A stretch of 64,000 nucleotides of DNA. Source: Linyphia triangularis (Eukaryota > Arthropoda > Arachnida > Araneae > Linyphiidae). The number at the start of each line of letters is the position of its first letter. Within the stretch, counting starts at the first letter, position 1. Below the pieces are notes generated by a model. It searched no databases. It saw nothing but the letters and a program-made list of their open reading frames with translations, and was not told the origin of the DNA. The translations under genes and the position numbers were made by a program. The stretch covers positions 95,170,262 to 95,234,261 of the forward strand of contig OZ021727.1 in the NCBI GenBank assembly GCA_963978545.1, in the 5' to 3' direction. Below are positions 32,501-41,662 of this stretch, piece after piece.

Positions 32501-35500
32501 CAGCCCTTAAGAAGTATCAGAAAAAAAGAGCACCAATTTTGCAAAGTCCTTTTTAGTGATGAATTAAAATTAAACATCCAAGGGTCATATAATTGAGTTA
32601 TGGTCAGGAGAAAACGAAATCAACAAATGTTAACTTATAATTTATGTGGAACTGTCAAACACGGTGGAGGAGTCGTTATGGTGTGGGGTTGTATGGATCT
32701 GCTGGTATCGGCAATTTACGTTATGTCGATAGAAATAAGTATAGGTACGTGTATTTTGAAATTCCAATGCAAAACATCTTAACCAGTGCACATAAAGATA
32801 AATTGTCACTTGGGAATTGTCTTCAATGTGTTTAGCAATTCTTAAGCCATGTGCGACTTAAGGAGCACTTATTCGCGGATTATATCGAACTTTACTATAG
32901 GATATTTTCTGTGTAAGCTTTTAAGCTTTGAAAATTTTCCTGATCGATCTCTAACCTCAAAAATTTGAAGCACATCAGTGTCTTTGAATAATATATTGTA
33001 CTAGACTTCAATTCGTTAAAGATTTCGCCAATTTTTTTCATATATATTCCAACATTTCATAACTGAATCATCAACTCAAGGATAGGTTTAGGAACTCCAT
33101 TTTAAGACAATCAGCAATAAGCTAAAATTAAATAATTGCTACTATCATGTCTTCCTAACACATGCGTACACTTCAGTTTTGAAAATTTACTGTAAGTCTG
33201 TTGAGGAAAACGTCAGAATTAATTTTCATATGGCGTAAGGAAACTTTTTGCATGGCTCTTAGCAACAACTCCGAAATATTTTAATTTAAATACTTCTTGC
33301 CTTTTGTAAAAAACAAAAATTTATTATAAACTTATTTTAAAGAATCAAATTAAACATATTTCAGTAGTTACTGAAGATATGAAGCAAAAGATTAGAAATT
33401 ATGCTAATTTATTTGCAACTTTGGCTTCCTTGTGGAGACTTTTTTTTACCCACTGTATATGGCCGAGTATCAACCGAAATCAGGAAACACATGACCACAA
33501 GTATATCAACAGTACAAGCAGATACAAGTTGAAAATTTGAATCGTCTGTAGCTACATAAATTGGAATTCTAGTTTCGAACAAAAGCATATTAAATATTTT
33601 TGTGGATTATTTTAGGTTTAAAATTGAGCTCAATTTTGGTTTACAACACTCACCCATGTCTACTAGCCTGTAGCTGCAAATGATCCACACCAGCAGCCAT
33701 ATCTGTCTTCGCATGTTCCCTGGCCTTTTCTTGCTGCATGTGTGGTAACTCTGTTTCACGTTGTCCAGGCAGATCAGGTCCTTGACCATCATTTTGAGAG
33801 GCGCAGTGTTGTCCTTGGTGTCCTTTAGAAGCAAGGATGAGTACAATAGAGCCATTAGGAATGAGCAAGGGGCGAGAAACATCACGGCAACGTATCCGAA
33901 TGTAGAGAAAACGCGACCTTCCACGAAACTACCCAATACGATGGAAGTGATGTTGAAGAATTCGAGGACTGCAAATCGGGAAGGCCGGGATCTGAAGTGA
34001 ACGAAAGGAAATATTTTTCTAAGATAATCAACCAAATACATTTATATATATATATATACCATATTTAAAGAATTTAGGTGTTGCTAAATTTTTTATGATA
34101 AGCATTATATACAGCGTGTATCTAAAATACCTGGCAAAATTGTAAAGGCAAATAGAGGGGAGCGAAATAAGCACATATTTTTTTGGAAAGTGCGCGTGCA
34201 AAAGAAGTGTTGACATTTTAAAGGGCATGTTTAGATCATACCTTTTGGACTATACATTAAGGAGGAGCGAAAAATTTAAAAGTCGGAGACATGATTCGGC
34301 AGGCCGACCAAACGGTATAATGGTTAGCGTGCTAGCTTCTGGACCGCGAGGTTGCGGGTTCGAGTCCCGTGTTAGGCATGGGTGTTTGTAAATGTATGTT
34401 GGCTTGTCTAATGACGAATGTTTCGGCGTATTATAGCCCTCGTGTTGCTGACGGCGCCAGATAATCTGAATACAACCAACCAACCAACCATGATTCGGCA
34501 GGGGGTGCAAAAGTTGTATTTTGCATTTTTAAATAGACACTGCACAGACTTATTTTAATTTTAAATAATATCTTCTGGTGCCCCAAGGCATTTAAAGTCT
34601 CAGAAAATGAACATTTTTCTGTAAATTTTATTTAAAAATTTAAAAAGTAACTGGCAATAACAAAATATCGTCAGAGGTACAAAACATATAATTTAAGTTT
34701 GTTAATATACATGCTAAATTATATAAATTTTAAATAATATCTTTCTTTGTCCCAAATCACCGGAAAACTGTCCAAAAGTCATTTTTTTGCAAATTTGTGT
34801 CGAAATAAATAGACCATATAGTGTAAAAAGGTAACACTATGTGCATTTCATACGTTATGATTTTCCTAAATATAATTTTAGTTCACTGCATGTATATAAA
34901 TTGTCACATGGAGGTTAAGTTATTAAAGATATTTAATTTGTCCAAAAACGTAAGTTTTCATTCTACGTCATTCAAAACGAAATATTTATACCCCTGTTTC
35001 TCAAGTCAGACATTCCCATAATTTGACCTTGAACACTGGATCAGAAATATGTACTTCATTCAAGAAGGGATTGAAATATTATCCAAGTACTGAAAAAAGA
35101 AGAGCATTTTACAATTCTTCAGGAATCAGGCTCGCAATATATCGGCCAAGTTACTGTGAAAACTGGAGAAGCAAAATTTATAAAAGAGTCCATGGTACAA
35201 TTTCTGGGAGTAAGTGGAATAGATCGGAATGAACTTAGTGTAATTGGTTGTGATGGAAAGGAGGAGTAATTCGTTTTCTAGAGCTGGAGCTTGGAAGACT
35301 ATTACAATGGTGCATTTGCTTGCTCCATACTAACGAACTGCCCTTACGACATCTCTTAAGTGCATTGGATGGTGCCACAGTTGATCCCAAAACATTTTCC
35401 ATGCCAATTGGCAAAGCCATTAAAACATGCGAGAATCTCACTATAAAGAAATTACTATCAATAAGTTTAGAGAATATGCCGAATATAGATAGTTTGATTC

Positions 35501-38500
35501 TCAGTAATTACCAGAAATATTTATATGATATTTGTTTAGCTGTATCACTTGGTGCATGTTTTTTCTATCTAATCATTGAAAAAACCTGGTCTTGCTGCAC
35601 ACTCAAGATGGCTAACAACTACAAACCGTATTTTGAGATTGTATGCAGGTACAAAAACTCCATCAAAATTTTTTATATCGCTTACCACGTATATTATGAA
35701 ACGTATACACCTTTATGGTTTCATGTAAAAATAAATAGCTCTCTTACAGAAGGAGAATGGAAACTTATATCATTTTCTCGATATATGGCACCGGATATTT
35801 GAGCTACAGTTGATGATGTTATTCATAGAAACATTTTTTTTTCGAACTTCATGCCGAAAATTAATTGCCAGAAGTCAAAAGAAAGAAACCGTGAACATTA
35901 GAATTTTTAAACTGCCAAAACTTAACTTCAAATCAGAGGATTACACTTAACTTATTAATTGGCTGACATTTGGTCCCTATAATCCTCCTAAAATGACTAA
36001 TATCCCAACAGATGAAATTGAGAGTGCAGTAAATAGCTGGAAAGTAGTGGAATGGGCGACATATCCTTGTCACACTCAAGCAGTTGAACCTGGAGTCCGA
36101 CTTGTCTCTGAAGCATCAGAAAGTGTATGCGGAGAAATGAAGCGTCATGGTTTCATATTAAATAGACTAAAATCAAGATCCTTAGTAAAAAGTTTCAACA
36201 CTAAGTCAGAATATAAGATTTCAAATGAACTTTAATTTCAATTAACTAGTAATGAATCTTTTATTAATGATGATGGTAACAAGCTAAAGTTGAATCCAAG
36301 CAAATGATTAATCCCCTTATAAAGATGTTGGAAATGTAAATATCTTTCACATATGGATTAATATAATAAAATCTAGTAAGTTTACTTTTATATAATCTTA
36401 GATTTTAATATTATATTCTTTGAACTTGGAAATATTTTTTTTTTTTTAAATTGATTTTTGACTCGATTTTAGAAGGCTTGGGGCACCGAAAAATATAAAG
36501 CAAATTAAAAATACTTTTTTCTGTATTTAAGTACATCTAAATTATATTATTAAATTATCCTGCCGATTCTGTAATTTTTTTTTTTTACGATATGTTTCCT
36601 TTAGGGTATTTTTTGCTAAAACATCACTTTTCAACAAATTTTCAGGAGGCTTGGGGCACCGGAAGATATTAATGAATTTTGATCAAACTTTTACGATACT
36701 ATAATGAACCCCCTGCCGATTGGACTTTTGAAAAAAAAAAAAAGGTTTTTTCGCTCCAACCCTACTATACATTCTACTTAGTAGCTTGAACGGTCACACG
36801 TACTGCATTTCCTACAAGATATAGTTCATTGCGATGTTTCTCCAGCTGTTCGTACAAGACAAAAACGTGCTTCCAGCACGATATTGAGCCCTAGATCACT
36901 AGCTCTAATGTCAGAATTTACTACTAAGTGTTGGCATCACTTATAATTAGATGCACGGGCTCATGTTAAAATAGTAAAAGATATTGATAGAACAAGACAG
37001 TTTTAGTGAAATAGGCAGAGCTGAAGTTAGTGCGTAAGAAACAGGCAATAAAATATATCTTCAATACCTTACGTAGCATTTATTTATTAAAGGTTTTAAC
37101 ATAAGCGACTGATGTCTCGTATTGGATTGGATGGAGTGTTAATTCGCCATCTAGACGGAGAGGCAAGTTTAGGTACCTCATCGAATATCATTCTGGATTT
37201 TTAATGGAATGAAGAGAAATGTTAGTGGATCGTGAATCAACTGGTCTTCCGGGGTAAAAATGGCCGAAACTATTCAAAAATCGACTTTGAATGAGTTACA
37301 CTAAATCCGATTGCCTAATATGTCATAACTTGTCAAATAATGAGCATTCTTTTATTATGCGGTTCATTCATTCATTGCTATTTAATTTTCAGTGAGGAAG
37401 AGTGCCGACAATATTTGTTTTCTGGCAAAATAAAACTTAAATCGTTGTAAAGTTATCCAAATTGACGATAAAAATATTGCGTTACTGATGACGCAATATT
37501 GATTGCCGATTTGGCTGACTTTTAAAAGATGAAAGATTTTGTCGCCATTAAAGACAAATCGTCTGCAACTTTATTAATTTAAAATTGAAGAGAGATTGAT
37601 TACCAGATAATAAAGAATGTTCATTGTCAGGCAAGTTATGACATATTTGGCAATTGGATTTAGTTCAATCATTAAAAGTTGATTTTTGAATAGTTTCGGT
37701 CATTTTTTGACCACCGGATGACCATTGGATTCATTTCATGATCTACTAACATTACTACGTTGCACTTTTCTATTCTAATTTTAATGTTTGATCAATTTTA
37801 CAGAATTAAAATATTGTTCCAGAATTCAATAGTCCAAAATATGAGCAGCATTCTAAAAATTAAACTTTTTTTACCATTATTATAATAACATTCAAGAATT
37901 ACAAAAAGGTTATTACAGATTTTTATAGTTCAAAAAAGATTATTATTCCAGCATATGATTGCAATTTAAATATAATTTTAGCATTTGGATTTTTTTTTTT
38001 TTTTTGAATTTGATTATTATTAAAGAATCAGAAAGTTTTTTCACTAAAAATTAAACTTTTTTTTACCATTATTAAAATAACATTCAAGAATTACAAAAAG
38101 GTTATTACAGATTTTAATAGTCCAAAAAAGATTATTATTCCAGTATATGATTGCAATTTAAATATAATTTTAGCATTTGGAATTTTTTTTTTAATTTGAT
38201 TATTATTAAAGAATCAGAAAATTATTTCACTAAAAATTACATTACATTTTTTGAAAATTCTCACCTTTCGTCTGTGACATCCGACAAGTAACTGTAACTG
38301 GCCGACAAGCTGATGACGTATCCTCCTGATACTCCGGATAATAAAGATACAGCTACATACAGCCATGGTGGTAGGTGTGGCATAGCTGTGAGTCCCGCAC
38401 TCAAGAGTGACTCCAGAAACATGCCAAAAGCAGCCAGCATTAATGGCCACTTTCTGCTGTATTTGTCGCTCCATGGACCGAGAAAAATCGCCACCACCAT

Positions 38501-39804
38501 CGACGGAAGACTGGACGTCAGCATCGTGCCTACGTACAGATTGTTTCCGCTCTTGATGCTTTCTGCCTTGGGGAAGACAATTCTATAAACTTAATGAAAA
38601 ATGAATCAAAACAATACTTAAAAAATCGCTTCTAAAATTTCCCTAAAATATAAAATAAGGCTGTTCTTCTTTGAGTAATTTTATATATGCTATGGATTTG
38701 CTGTTTTTGGATTTGAATAAAATCAAAAGCTTTAGTTACTCTAATTAACTATTATAGAAAGAGTGACATACGCTTTTATTTTTTGTTCAGTTACTGCAAT
38801 ATTACATTCCATATAATTTTTGAAGTTGATGGAAGAGATTTTTTCAGTTATTTCTTATATTGTAGTGGATCTATTATAATAATTTTTTTTTAAGAAACTG
38901 TGATTTTATATTTATTTCATTTTAGCCTTCATTATTACAATGCAATTGAGGACTAGAAACGGAAAACGATCTTGGTCCAAAAAAGTAAATTTTTCAGGAG
39001 AGCCAAAATATGATCGCATCTGATACTTAAGGCAATGGTTAAGTACATACTTCATTTGAAATTGAACTATTGCTACTGGAATTTGCTTTTGGGGCGTTCT
39101 CCACTTTGTTTAGCTTGGTCTTTAGGACATTTTTTCGTAAAAAAAAAATATTTTCGAATTTTTTATTACTTAGGTCGTTTTCCATTTTTAGTCCTCGATT
39201 GTCTTCTTCTAGGTAGATTAACATTTTAAAGCGTATTCAAGTTTTATTTTCATGAATTTATTAAAAGCAATGGTTATATAGCATATTGAAAAACGTAAAT
39301 GTATAAAAATTACAAGAAAATTTGTGACTAAAAATAACTTAATAGCAAATCGCGTTAGCAAATTACCACGATTAGGAAAAAAAACAAGGAAATAAAATCT
39401 AAGACCTTCCCTTCATTAAGCTATCACACCATCCATTATATTATTCCCAGAGGAAGTTATCATCACCGCATTAATTGAAAACAGCCTTATCGGTTTTTAT
39501 TATTAATTACAACTAAATTTTCTATGACAGCAGGGATAAAAAATATTTCCACGGTAAGGTCTATGGTTACAATGCATGTATATCGATTAGAAATGGTCTC
39601 TTGGAATACCTGTTCCACCAAATGATTGTCGATGTCATCACAGATTTCGTCTGAGAAATGGTGGATGTTCCTGCATGCTTTGTCCATGAGTACCGTCTGG
39701 AAGGACACTGCGCGAACCGTGTACCCGAACAAGCAGAAGAACACGTACGGCTCCACTGTCACCAGACGGAGAATTGCAAGCAAATTATGGAAGACGGCAG
39801 CCAT
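24429..39804 (-). CDS. SLC46-family transporter (proton-coupled folate transporter-like), complete, seven coding exons
   Basis: This is a major-facilitator membrane protein of the SLC46 family, whose known members carry folates, antifolates and related small molecules across plasma or lysosomal membranes, often with protons. Exons 39804-39610, 38566-38265, 33991-33654, 28906-28667, 27642-27559, 26377-26221 and 24543-24429 join in phase into 476 residues plus stop, the usual family length. Family marks are VTVEPYVFF in TM1 (about residue 15), SLPSMVVAIFLGPWSDKYS at 84-102 (TM2 and the MFS motif-A loop), SYSYLSDVTDERS near 155-167, KKRPGN in the central loop, SRLSKLVHKDELGRAFS near 375-391, and YPGLAF in TM12. 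The C-terminal tail is hydrophilic and ends YKRLQEK. Motif A reads GPWSDKYSRK, with Ser where Gly is usual. The ATG exon has an acceptor two bases upstream, so a non-coding 5' exon must lie further right. The exact subfamily and substrate cannot be told. Confidence 0.92.
24544..25270. other. SLC46 last intron, part; nothing recognised
   Basis: Between the last coding exon and a possible transposon end. No motifs. Confidence 0.35.
25278..26092. mobile_element. possible degenerate DNA transposon
   Basis: The left end, CAGGGTCTGATTTACCATTA followed by GGCCCACTAGGCATGGGGC and GGGGCCCCC, is typical of hAT-like or similar miniature elements. An inverted trace ends AAAATCGGGTCCTGATC near 26095, with TTGGGGGCCTTTC inside it. 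There is no clean TIR alignment or target duplication. Confidence 0.35.
26221..26377 (-). CDS. SLC46-like gene, coding exon 6 (TM11-TM12)
   Basis: It starts after CCTTTTGCAG and completes glycine, then GRAFSFLAIFDCISPMMGS (TM11), VFLQIYNKSVLTYPGLAF and a hydrophobic TM12. It ends in phase 2 at TTCAC/GTAAGC. The family pattern GxxFSxxA...YPGLAF is clear. Confidence 0.92.
26563..26588 (+). repeat. poly-A tract
   Basis: A run of about 26-28 A. Similar runs occur at 17756, 41629, 43499, 56751 and 63858; a poly-T run is at 47919. Confidence 0.8.
26690..27070 (-). repeat. interspersed repeat family R4, copy 3
   Basis: Reverse-oriented copy with CGCGCATGCGCATGAGGTAG, TTTTTCAGCAATTGCTAAA, TCTAACGATTTTGATTAAAA and CAACAACGAATGCATTTTTT. 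It lies in the SLC46 intron between exons 5 and 6. Confidence 0.6.
27559..27642 (-). CDS. SLC46-like gene, coding exon 5
   Basis: An 84-base exon after TTTATTGTAG, phase 1 at both ends. It encodes YMSGTLANGAAIAVNSRLSK and then LVHKDEL. The SxLSKLVxxDEL loop is a family hallmark before TM11. The donor is CTGG/GTAAAA. Confidence 0.9.
27660..28650. other. SLC46 intron 4, very AT-rich, nothing recognised
   Basis: Long runs of A/T without element ends or a coding signal. Confidence 0.4.
28667..28906 (-). CDS. SLC46-like gene, coding exon 4 (TM8-TM10 region)
   Basis: A 240-base exon between TTTCTTTATCAG and GTGAAT, phase 1 to phase 1. It encodes IVSLSVPFARRMYRWGVEAF, then three hydrophobic segments separated by LLSKRMRLHE. 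It is more GC-rich than the surrounding intron, as expected for a coding exon. Confidence 0.9.
29058..29211. mobile_element. miniature palindromic element
   Basis: The ends CTTGGCGTCCACTATCGC and GCGATAGTGGACGCCAAG are exact reverse complements; inner parts AGAGCGGAGTGGA/TCCACTCCGCTCT and CCAATTACAAGGCTGCCA/TGGCAGCCTTGTAATTGG also pair. The whole 154 bp could fold. No certain target duplication. Confidence 0.75.
29270..29420 (-). mobile_element. tRNA-derived SINE, second family
   Basis: The minus strand reads GCTCCGATGGTCTGGTGGTT then AGAGTATCGGGCTCATGATC, a tRNA-like head with A-box form TGGTCTGGTGGTTAG. The tail continues with CAGTCACTGACACCCGCC. The B box is weak, so it is a relic rather than a tRNA gene. 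Confidence 0.5.
29550..30060 (+). repeat. interspersed repeat, copy 1 (second copy at 56120-56710)
   Basis: Shared blocks are CGAGTGAAATTA, AATTTCTTTCTGATTCCAAA, AAAGTTCTTTAAAAAA, TTAAGAAAAGAAAATG, TTATCGTGAGGTT and GTGACGTCAT. No ORF or ends were recognised. Confidence 0.6.
30463..30538 (+). pseudogene. tRNA-Asn(GTT)-like relic
   Basis: It follows tRNA-Asn order: GTCTCCGTGG, D-arm CAATCGG, anticodon loop with TGTTAACC (GTT), GAAAGG, T-arm GTTGGTTCGAGCC. The acceptor end GGGGGTG does not pair well with GTCTCCG, and D and anticodon stems have mismatches. It may be a dead tRNA or a SINE head. Confidence 0.55.
30541..30660 (+). mobile_element. tRNA-derived SINE, third family
   Basis: It contains GATGGCTGTGGGGTTAGCGC, GGCCTCACATGCC and B box GGTTCGAATCC, then GGCATGGACGTTCGTTGAGG and an AACAAACCAAACCCAAAA tail. 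A 5' piece of the same family is cut by the right window edge at 63957-64000. Confidence 0.65.
31079..31261 (+). mobile_element. tRNA-derived SINE, copy 2
   Basis: A head GCCGACCAAACGGTATGGTG with B box GGTTCGAGTCCC, then GGCATGGGTGTTTGTAAATG, GGCGCCAGATAATCTG and an (ACCA)n end. CTTAAGCATACC at 31067-31078 and 31262-31273 is a 12-bp target duplication. It sits in SLC46 intron 3. Confidence 0.88.
31821..33455. mobile_element. Tc1/mariner element with ~600-bp inverted arms, inactive
   Basis: The left end (AAAAGTGGGTAAAAGAAAGTC) and the right end (reverse: CAGTGGGTAAAAAAAAGTCTC) are flanked by TA. The arms, about 31825-32420 and 32850-33450, are diverged reverse complements (GCCAAAGGTACAAATAAATT, GATCGATCAGGAAAATTTCC, AGTCGCACATGGCT). 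The middle (about 32540-32830, plus) holds a transposase scrap: FSDELKLNIQ and GTVKHGGGVVMVWGCM, with stops. It lies in SLC46 intron 3. Confidence 0.75.
33654..33991 (-). CDS. SLC46-like gene, coding exon 3 (TM5-TM7)
   Basis: It starts after TTCACTTCAG and completes the split arginine: R-SRPSRFAVLEFFN, a typical family TM5 start. Two hydrophobic spans follow, then the hydrophilic central loop with KKRPGNMRRQIW. It ends at GTAGACATGG/GTGAGT in phase 1. Confidence 0.92.
34303..34488 (+). mobile_element. tRNA-derived SINE, copy 3
   Basis: Same family as 31079-31261, with GCCGACCAAACGGTATAATG, B box GGTTCGAGTCCC and an (ACCA)n end. A perfect 13-bp target duplication CATGATTCGGCAG (34290-34302, 34489-34501) shows insertion into the left TIR of the 34260-36763 transposon, so the SINE is younger. 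Confidence 0.92.
35023..36235 (+). pseudogene. broken transposon ORF, conserved-looking but unassigned
   Basis: Fragments in changing frames: GIRLAIYRPSYCEN..., then an open stretch 35320-35802 (LLHTNELPLRHLLSALDGAT, GKAIKTCENL, LSNYQKYLYDICLAVSLG, YTPLWFHVKI), then 35993-36235 (ESVCGEMKRHGFILNRLKSR). From memory, LLHxNELPLRHLxxxLDG occurs in repeated uncharacterised arthropod proteins; this is unverified. No DDE triad could be assigned. Inside the TIR element at 34260-36763. Confidence 0.55.
37217..37750. repeat. foldback-type inverted repeat
   Basis: The left arm (37217-37350: AATGTTAGTGGATC, GGCCGAAACTATTCAAAAAT, ATATGTCATAACTTG) is the diverged reverse complement of the right arm (37610-37750). 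The centre contains a second palindrome around GCGTTACTGATGACGC. In SLC46 intron 2. Confidence 0.7.
37857..38228 (+). repeat. tandem duplication of ~187 bp next to SLC46 exon 2
   Basis: Two nearly identical units: AAATTAAACTTTTTTTACCA, TTACAAAAAGGTTATTACAG, ATATGATTGCAATTTAAATA, then a poly-T run and TTTGATTATTATTAAAGAAT. The second ends about 37 bases from the exon 2 donor. Confidence 0.8.
38265..38566 (-). CDS. SLC46-like gene, coding exon 2 (TM2-TM4, MFS motif A)
   Basis: It encodes residues 66-165. The acceptor is TTGTCTTCCCCAAG/GCAGAA, chosen over a TATAG eleven bases upstream because only this one keeps phase 0 with exon 1. It contains GPWSDKYSRKWP and ends SYSYLSDVTDE plus AG of a split arginine codon. 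The donor is GTGAGA. A 187-bp tandem duplication begins within about 40 bases of the donor. Confidence 0.92.
39610..39804 (-). CDS. SLC46-like gene, coding exon 1
   Basis: It encodes residues 1-65, starting MAAVFHNLLAILRLVTVEPY (TM1), then an extracellular loop with two cysteines (KACRN, EICDD). The acceptor TTTTTTCACAG ends at 39807, so the exon carries only two untranslated bases before ATG. The donor is GAACAG/GTATTC in phase 0. Reading on past this donor gives non-family sequence. Confidence 0.88.
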
Positions 39805-39895
39805 CTCTGTGAAAAAATAACAATAGGTGGTGAGTTGCTGGAAGAACTAATGAAGACACATGAAGTTAATATGATGTGACTGCGCTGAGTTCTAT

Positions 39896-40628
39896 TGTTG
39901 TGTGGACGGGTTCGAAAGATTTGAAGCCAAAGCAGATCAAAACTTGCAGAAATTTATTCCAATATAATTCTTCACAGATTCTCTTACAGCTCCAGAACTT
40001 CTCGTTCTAGTAGACACAATACAGCTCTTTTCACAACAATAGAGCACAAAACAACAGTTAAAAACTTGACAACACAACTGCTAAATCGCCGCAAAAGACA
40101 ATGCAATACAGTTCGCTTTAGAACTACTCGGAATGTTCACTGAGACTCAGTAATTCCAGTCAACTAATGGACTCAGCTAACAACTAACTCCTTATATAGG
40201 AGAGGTGAAACCTCCTGAAACTTCTAGAGGTAGATATTTGGAGAACTTTCCAGATCGTAGTCGAAAAGTCATATACATGTACATGGGGACTAAAAATGTC
40301 GCCAAATGGTCGCCAGGTTTGGCGACATTTGGCGATTTCTCACCAAATTTGGTGACAAAAATTAGTCACCCAAAACCGTCGCCAACTTGGCTCTATCTCG
40401 CCAATTTGGCGGGATTGCCACTACCATAATGTTAAATGCTCTGCTCCATGTAAAACTCGCTTCCCAGAGTTACCTCTGTAAAACTCGTTATCAAGCATTG
40501 AGAGACTCATTGCAGGGAAACAAATTAAAGGCGAACTATTGCACTGCCTTATGCAAAATGTACATAAATTTTCCTATTTACAAAATTAACACTACGAAAT
40601 ATTTACAAATATACAAAAATTCGTAACA
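39896..40628 (-). mobile_element. solo LTR, family 2, copy 2, just 5' of the SLC46 start exon
   Basis: The minus strand reads TGTTACGAATTTTTG ... CACACAACA with a perfect ATAG duplication (plus CTAT at 39892-39895 and 40629-40632). It points the same way as the SLC46-like gene and ends 90 bases before its first coding exon. TATATAAG lies at 40198-40191. Confidence 0.88.
40191..40198 (-). promoter_or_regulatory. TATA box of the solo LTR upstream of SLC46
   Basis: The minus strand TATATAAG is at the same LTR position as in the copy at 18570. If active, transcripts would run toward the SLC46 start exon. Confidence 0.45.
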
Positions 40629-40632
40629 CTAT

Positions 40633-41629
40633 TATTACCTAGAGAATTATAGGGACCAATAGTTACTCAATGTTAAATTATTCGAAGGTGATTGTACTAC
40701 TTTTTTACCAATCTTATCCAAATCTTGTTTGTCAATCTACTTCTTATCTGATGTAATTGAGATGTCACGTGATTACTGATGTAATATATTCGTATATATT
40801 ATACTAAGACGGGACACTCCAATGTTATCAGATAGGGAGGATATTGAGGGACAAGTAATCCTATTTGTCAGACGACTAGTCTTTTTGGTTGATATGTAAA
40901 CTTAACAAGTTATTTTTGCATAGTAATGACTCACGGGGCATAAAATGGAATACTTTGTTTAATACCACATGATTGCCACTTTAATGCATTATAGAAATTG
41001 TATCTCTTCCTGATGTCAACAGAAAAATGTCCCCGGTTAAAGAATAGATAGCGCAAAATGATAATATTGTTCCAGGTATTGAATAATATTTCATTATGAT
41101 ATTATCTTTTCAAAAATGTAAAATTATTCCATAGTTTTAACGTTACACTTGAATTTCAGTGCTATTCCAGAATTACATTATTTAAAAACTTAATTACTAT
41201 TTTACTATGCAATTCAAGGATTTCAATTATTAATAATTAAAAAAAAAATGATATTTGTGATTACTTCATATTTACAAGTCCAGTAGCCGAAATTTCCCTA
41301 AAAATGATGCTCCTTGTAACATGTAATTATTAAATTGGGACGGACAATTAAGAACTGCAAAGATTTCGAAATTAATGATTTCTGCAAAAAGTAACTGTCA
41401 AACTTATATTTTAGATTTTATTGATTATTTTAGATTAGTTTGTAGAAATGTTTAATTCTAAATAGTGACATATTTAGAATTAAATTATCTGGATTAAACA
41501 GAAATGTTTTTTGATAAAGCTTAAAAATATAGATAAAACATTTTACTAAATTGAATACATGTAAGCAAAGCAAAACCGCCTTTTTAAACCCTTTTCACGA
41601 TGCTGCTTTCCATATTGGGTAAAGCGTAT

Positions 41630-41662
<33 letters not shown>

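Larger units (their letters stand above)
34260..36763 (+). mobile_element. unassigned 2.5-kb TIR DNA transposon with 10-bp target duplication
   Basis: ACTATACATT stands at 34250-34259 and again at 36764-36773. The element ends are AGGAGGAGCGAAAAA and, reversed, AGGGTTGGAGCGAAAAAACC. Inner inverted blocks are TCGGCAGGGGGT, TCTTC(T/C)GGTGCCCCAAG and A(T/C)AATATCTTC. It carries broken ORFs on the plus strand and was later hit by a SINE at 34303-34488. A 9-10-bp duplication suggests a Mutator-like or Merlin-like mechanism, but no superfamily motif was recognised. Confidence 0.75.

Noticed and set aside
38567..38590. Acceptor TTTATAG upstream of SLC46 exon 2, adding IVFPK
   Set aside because: It needs a phase-2 donor in exon 1, and none exists there. 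The acceptor CTTCCCCAAG keeps phase 0 and the family alignment.
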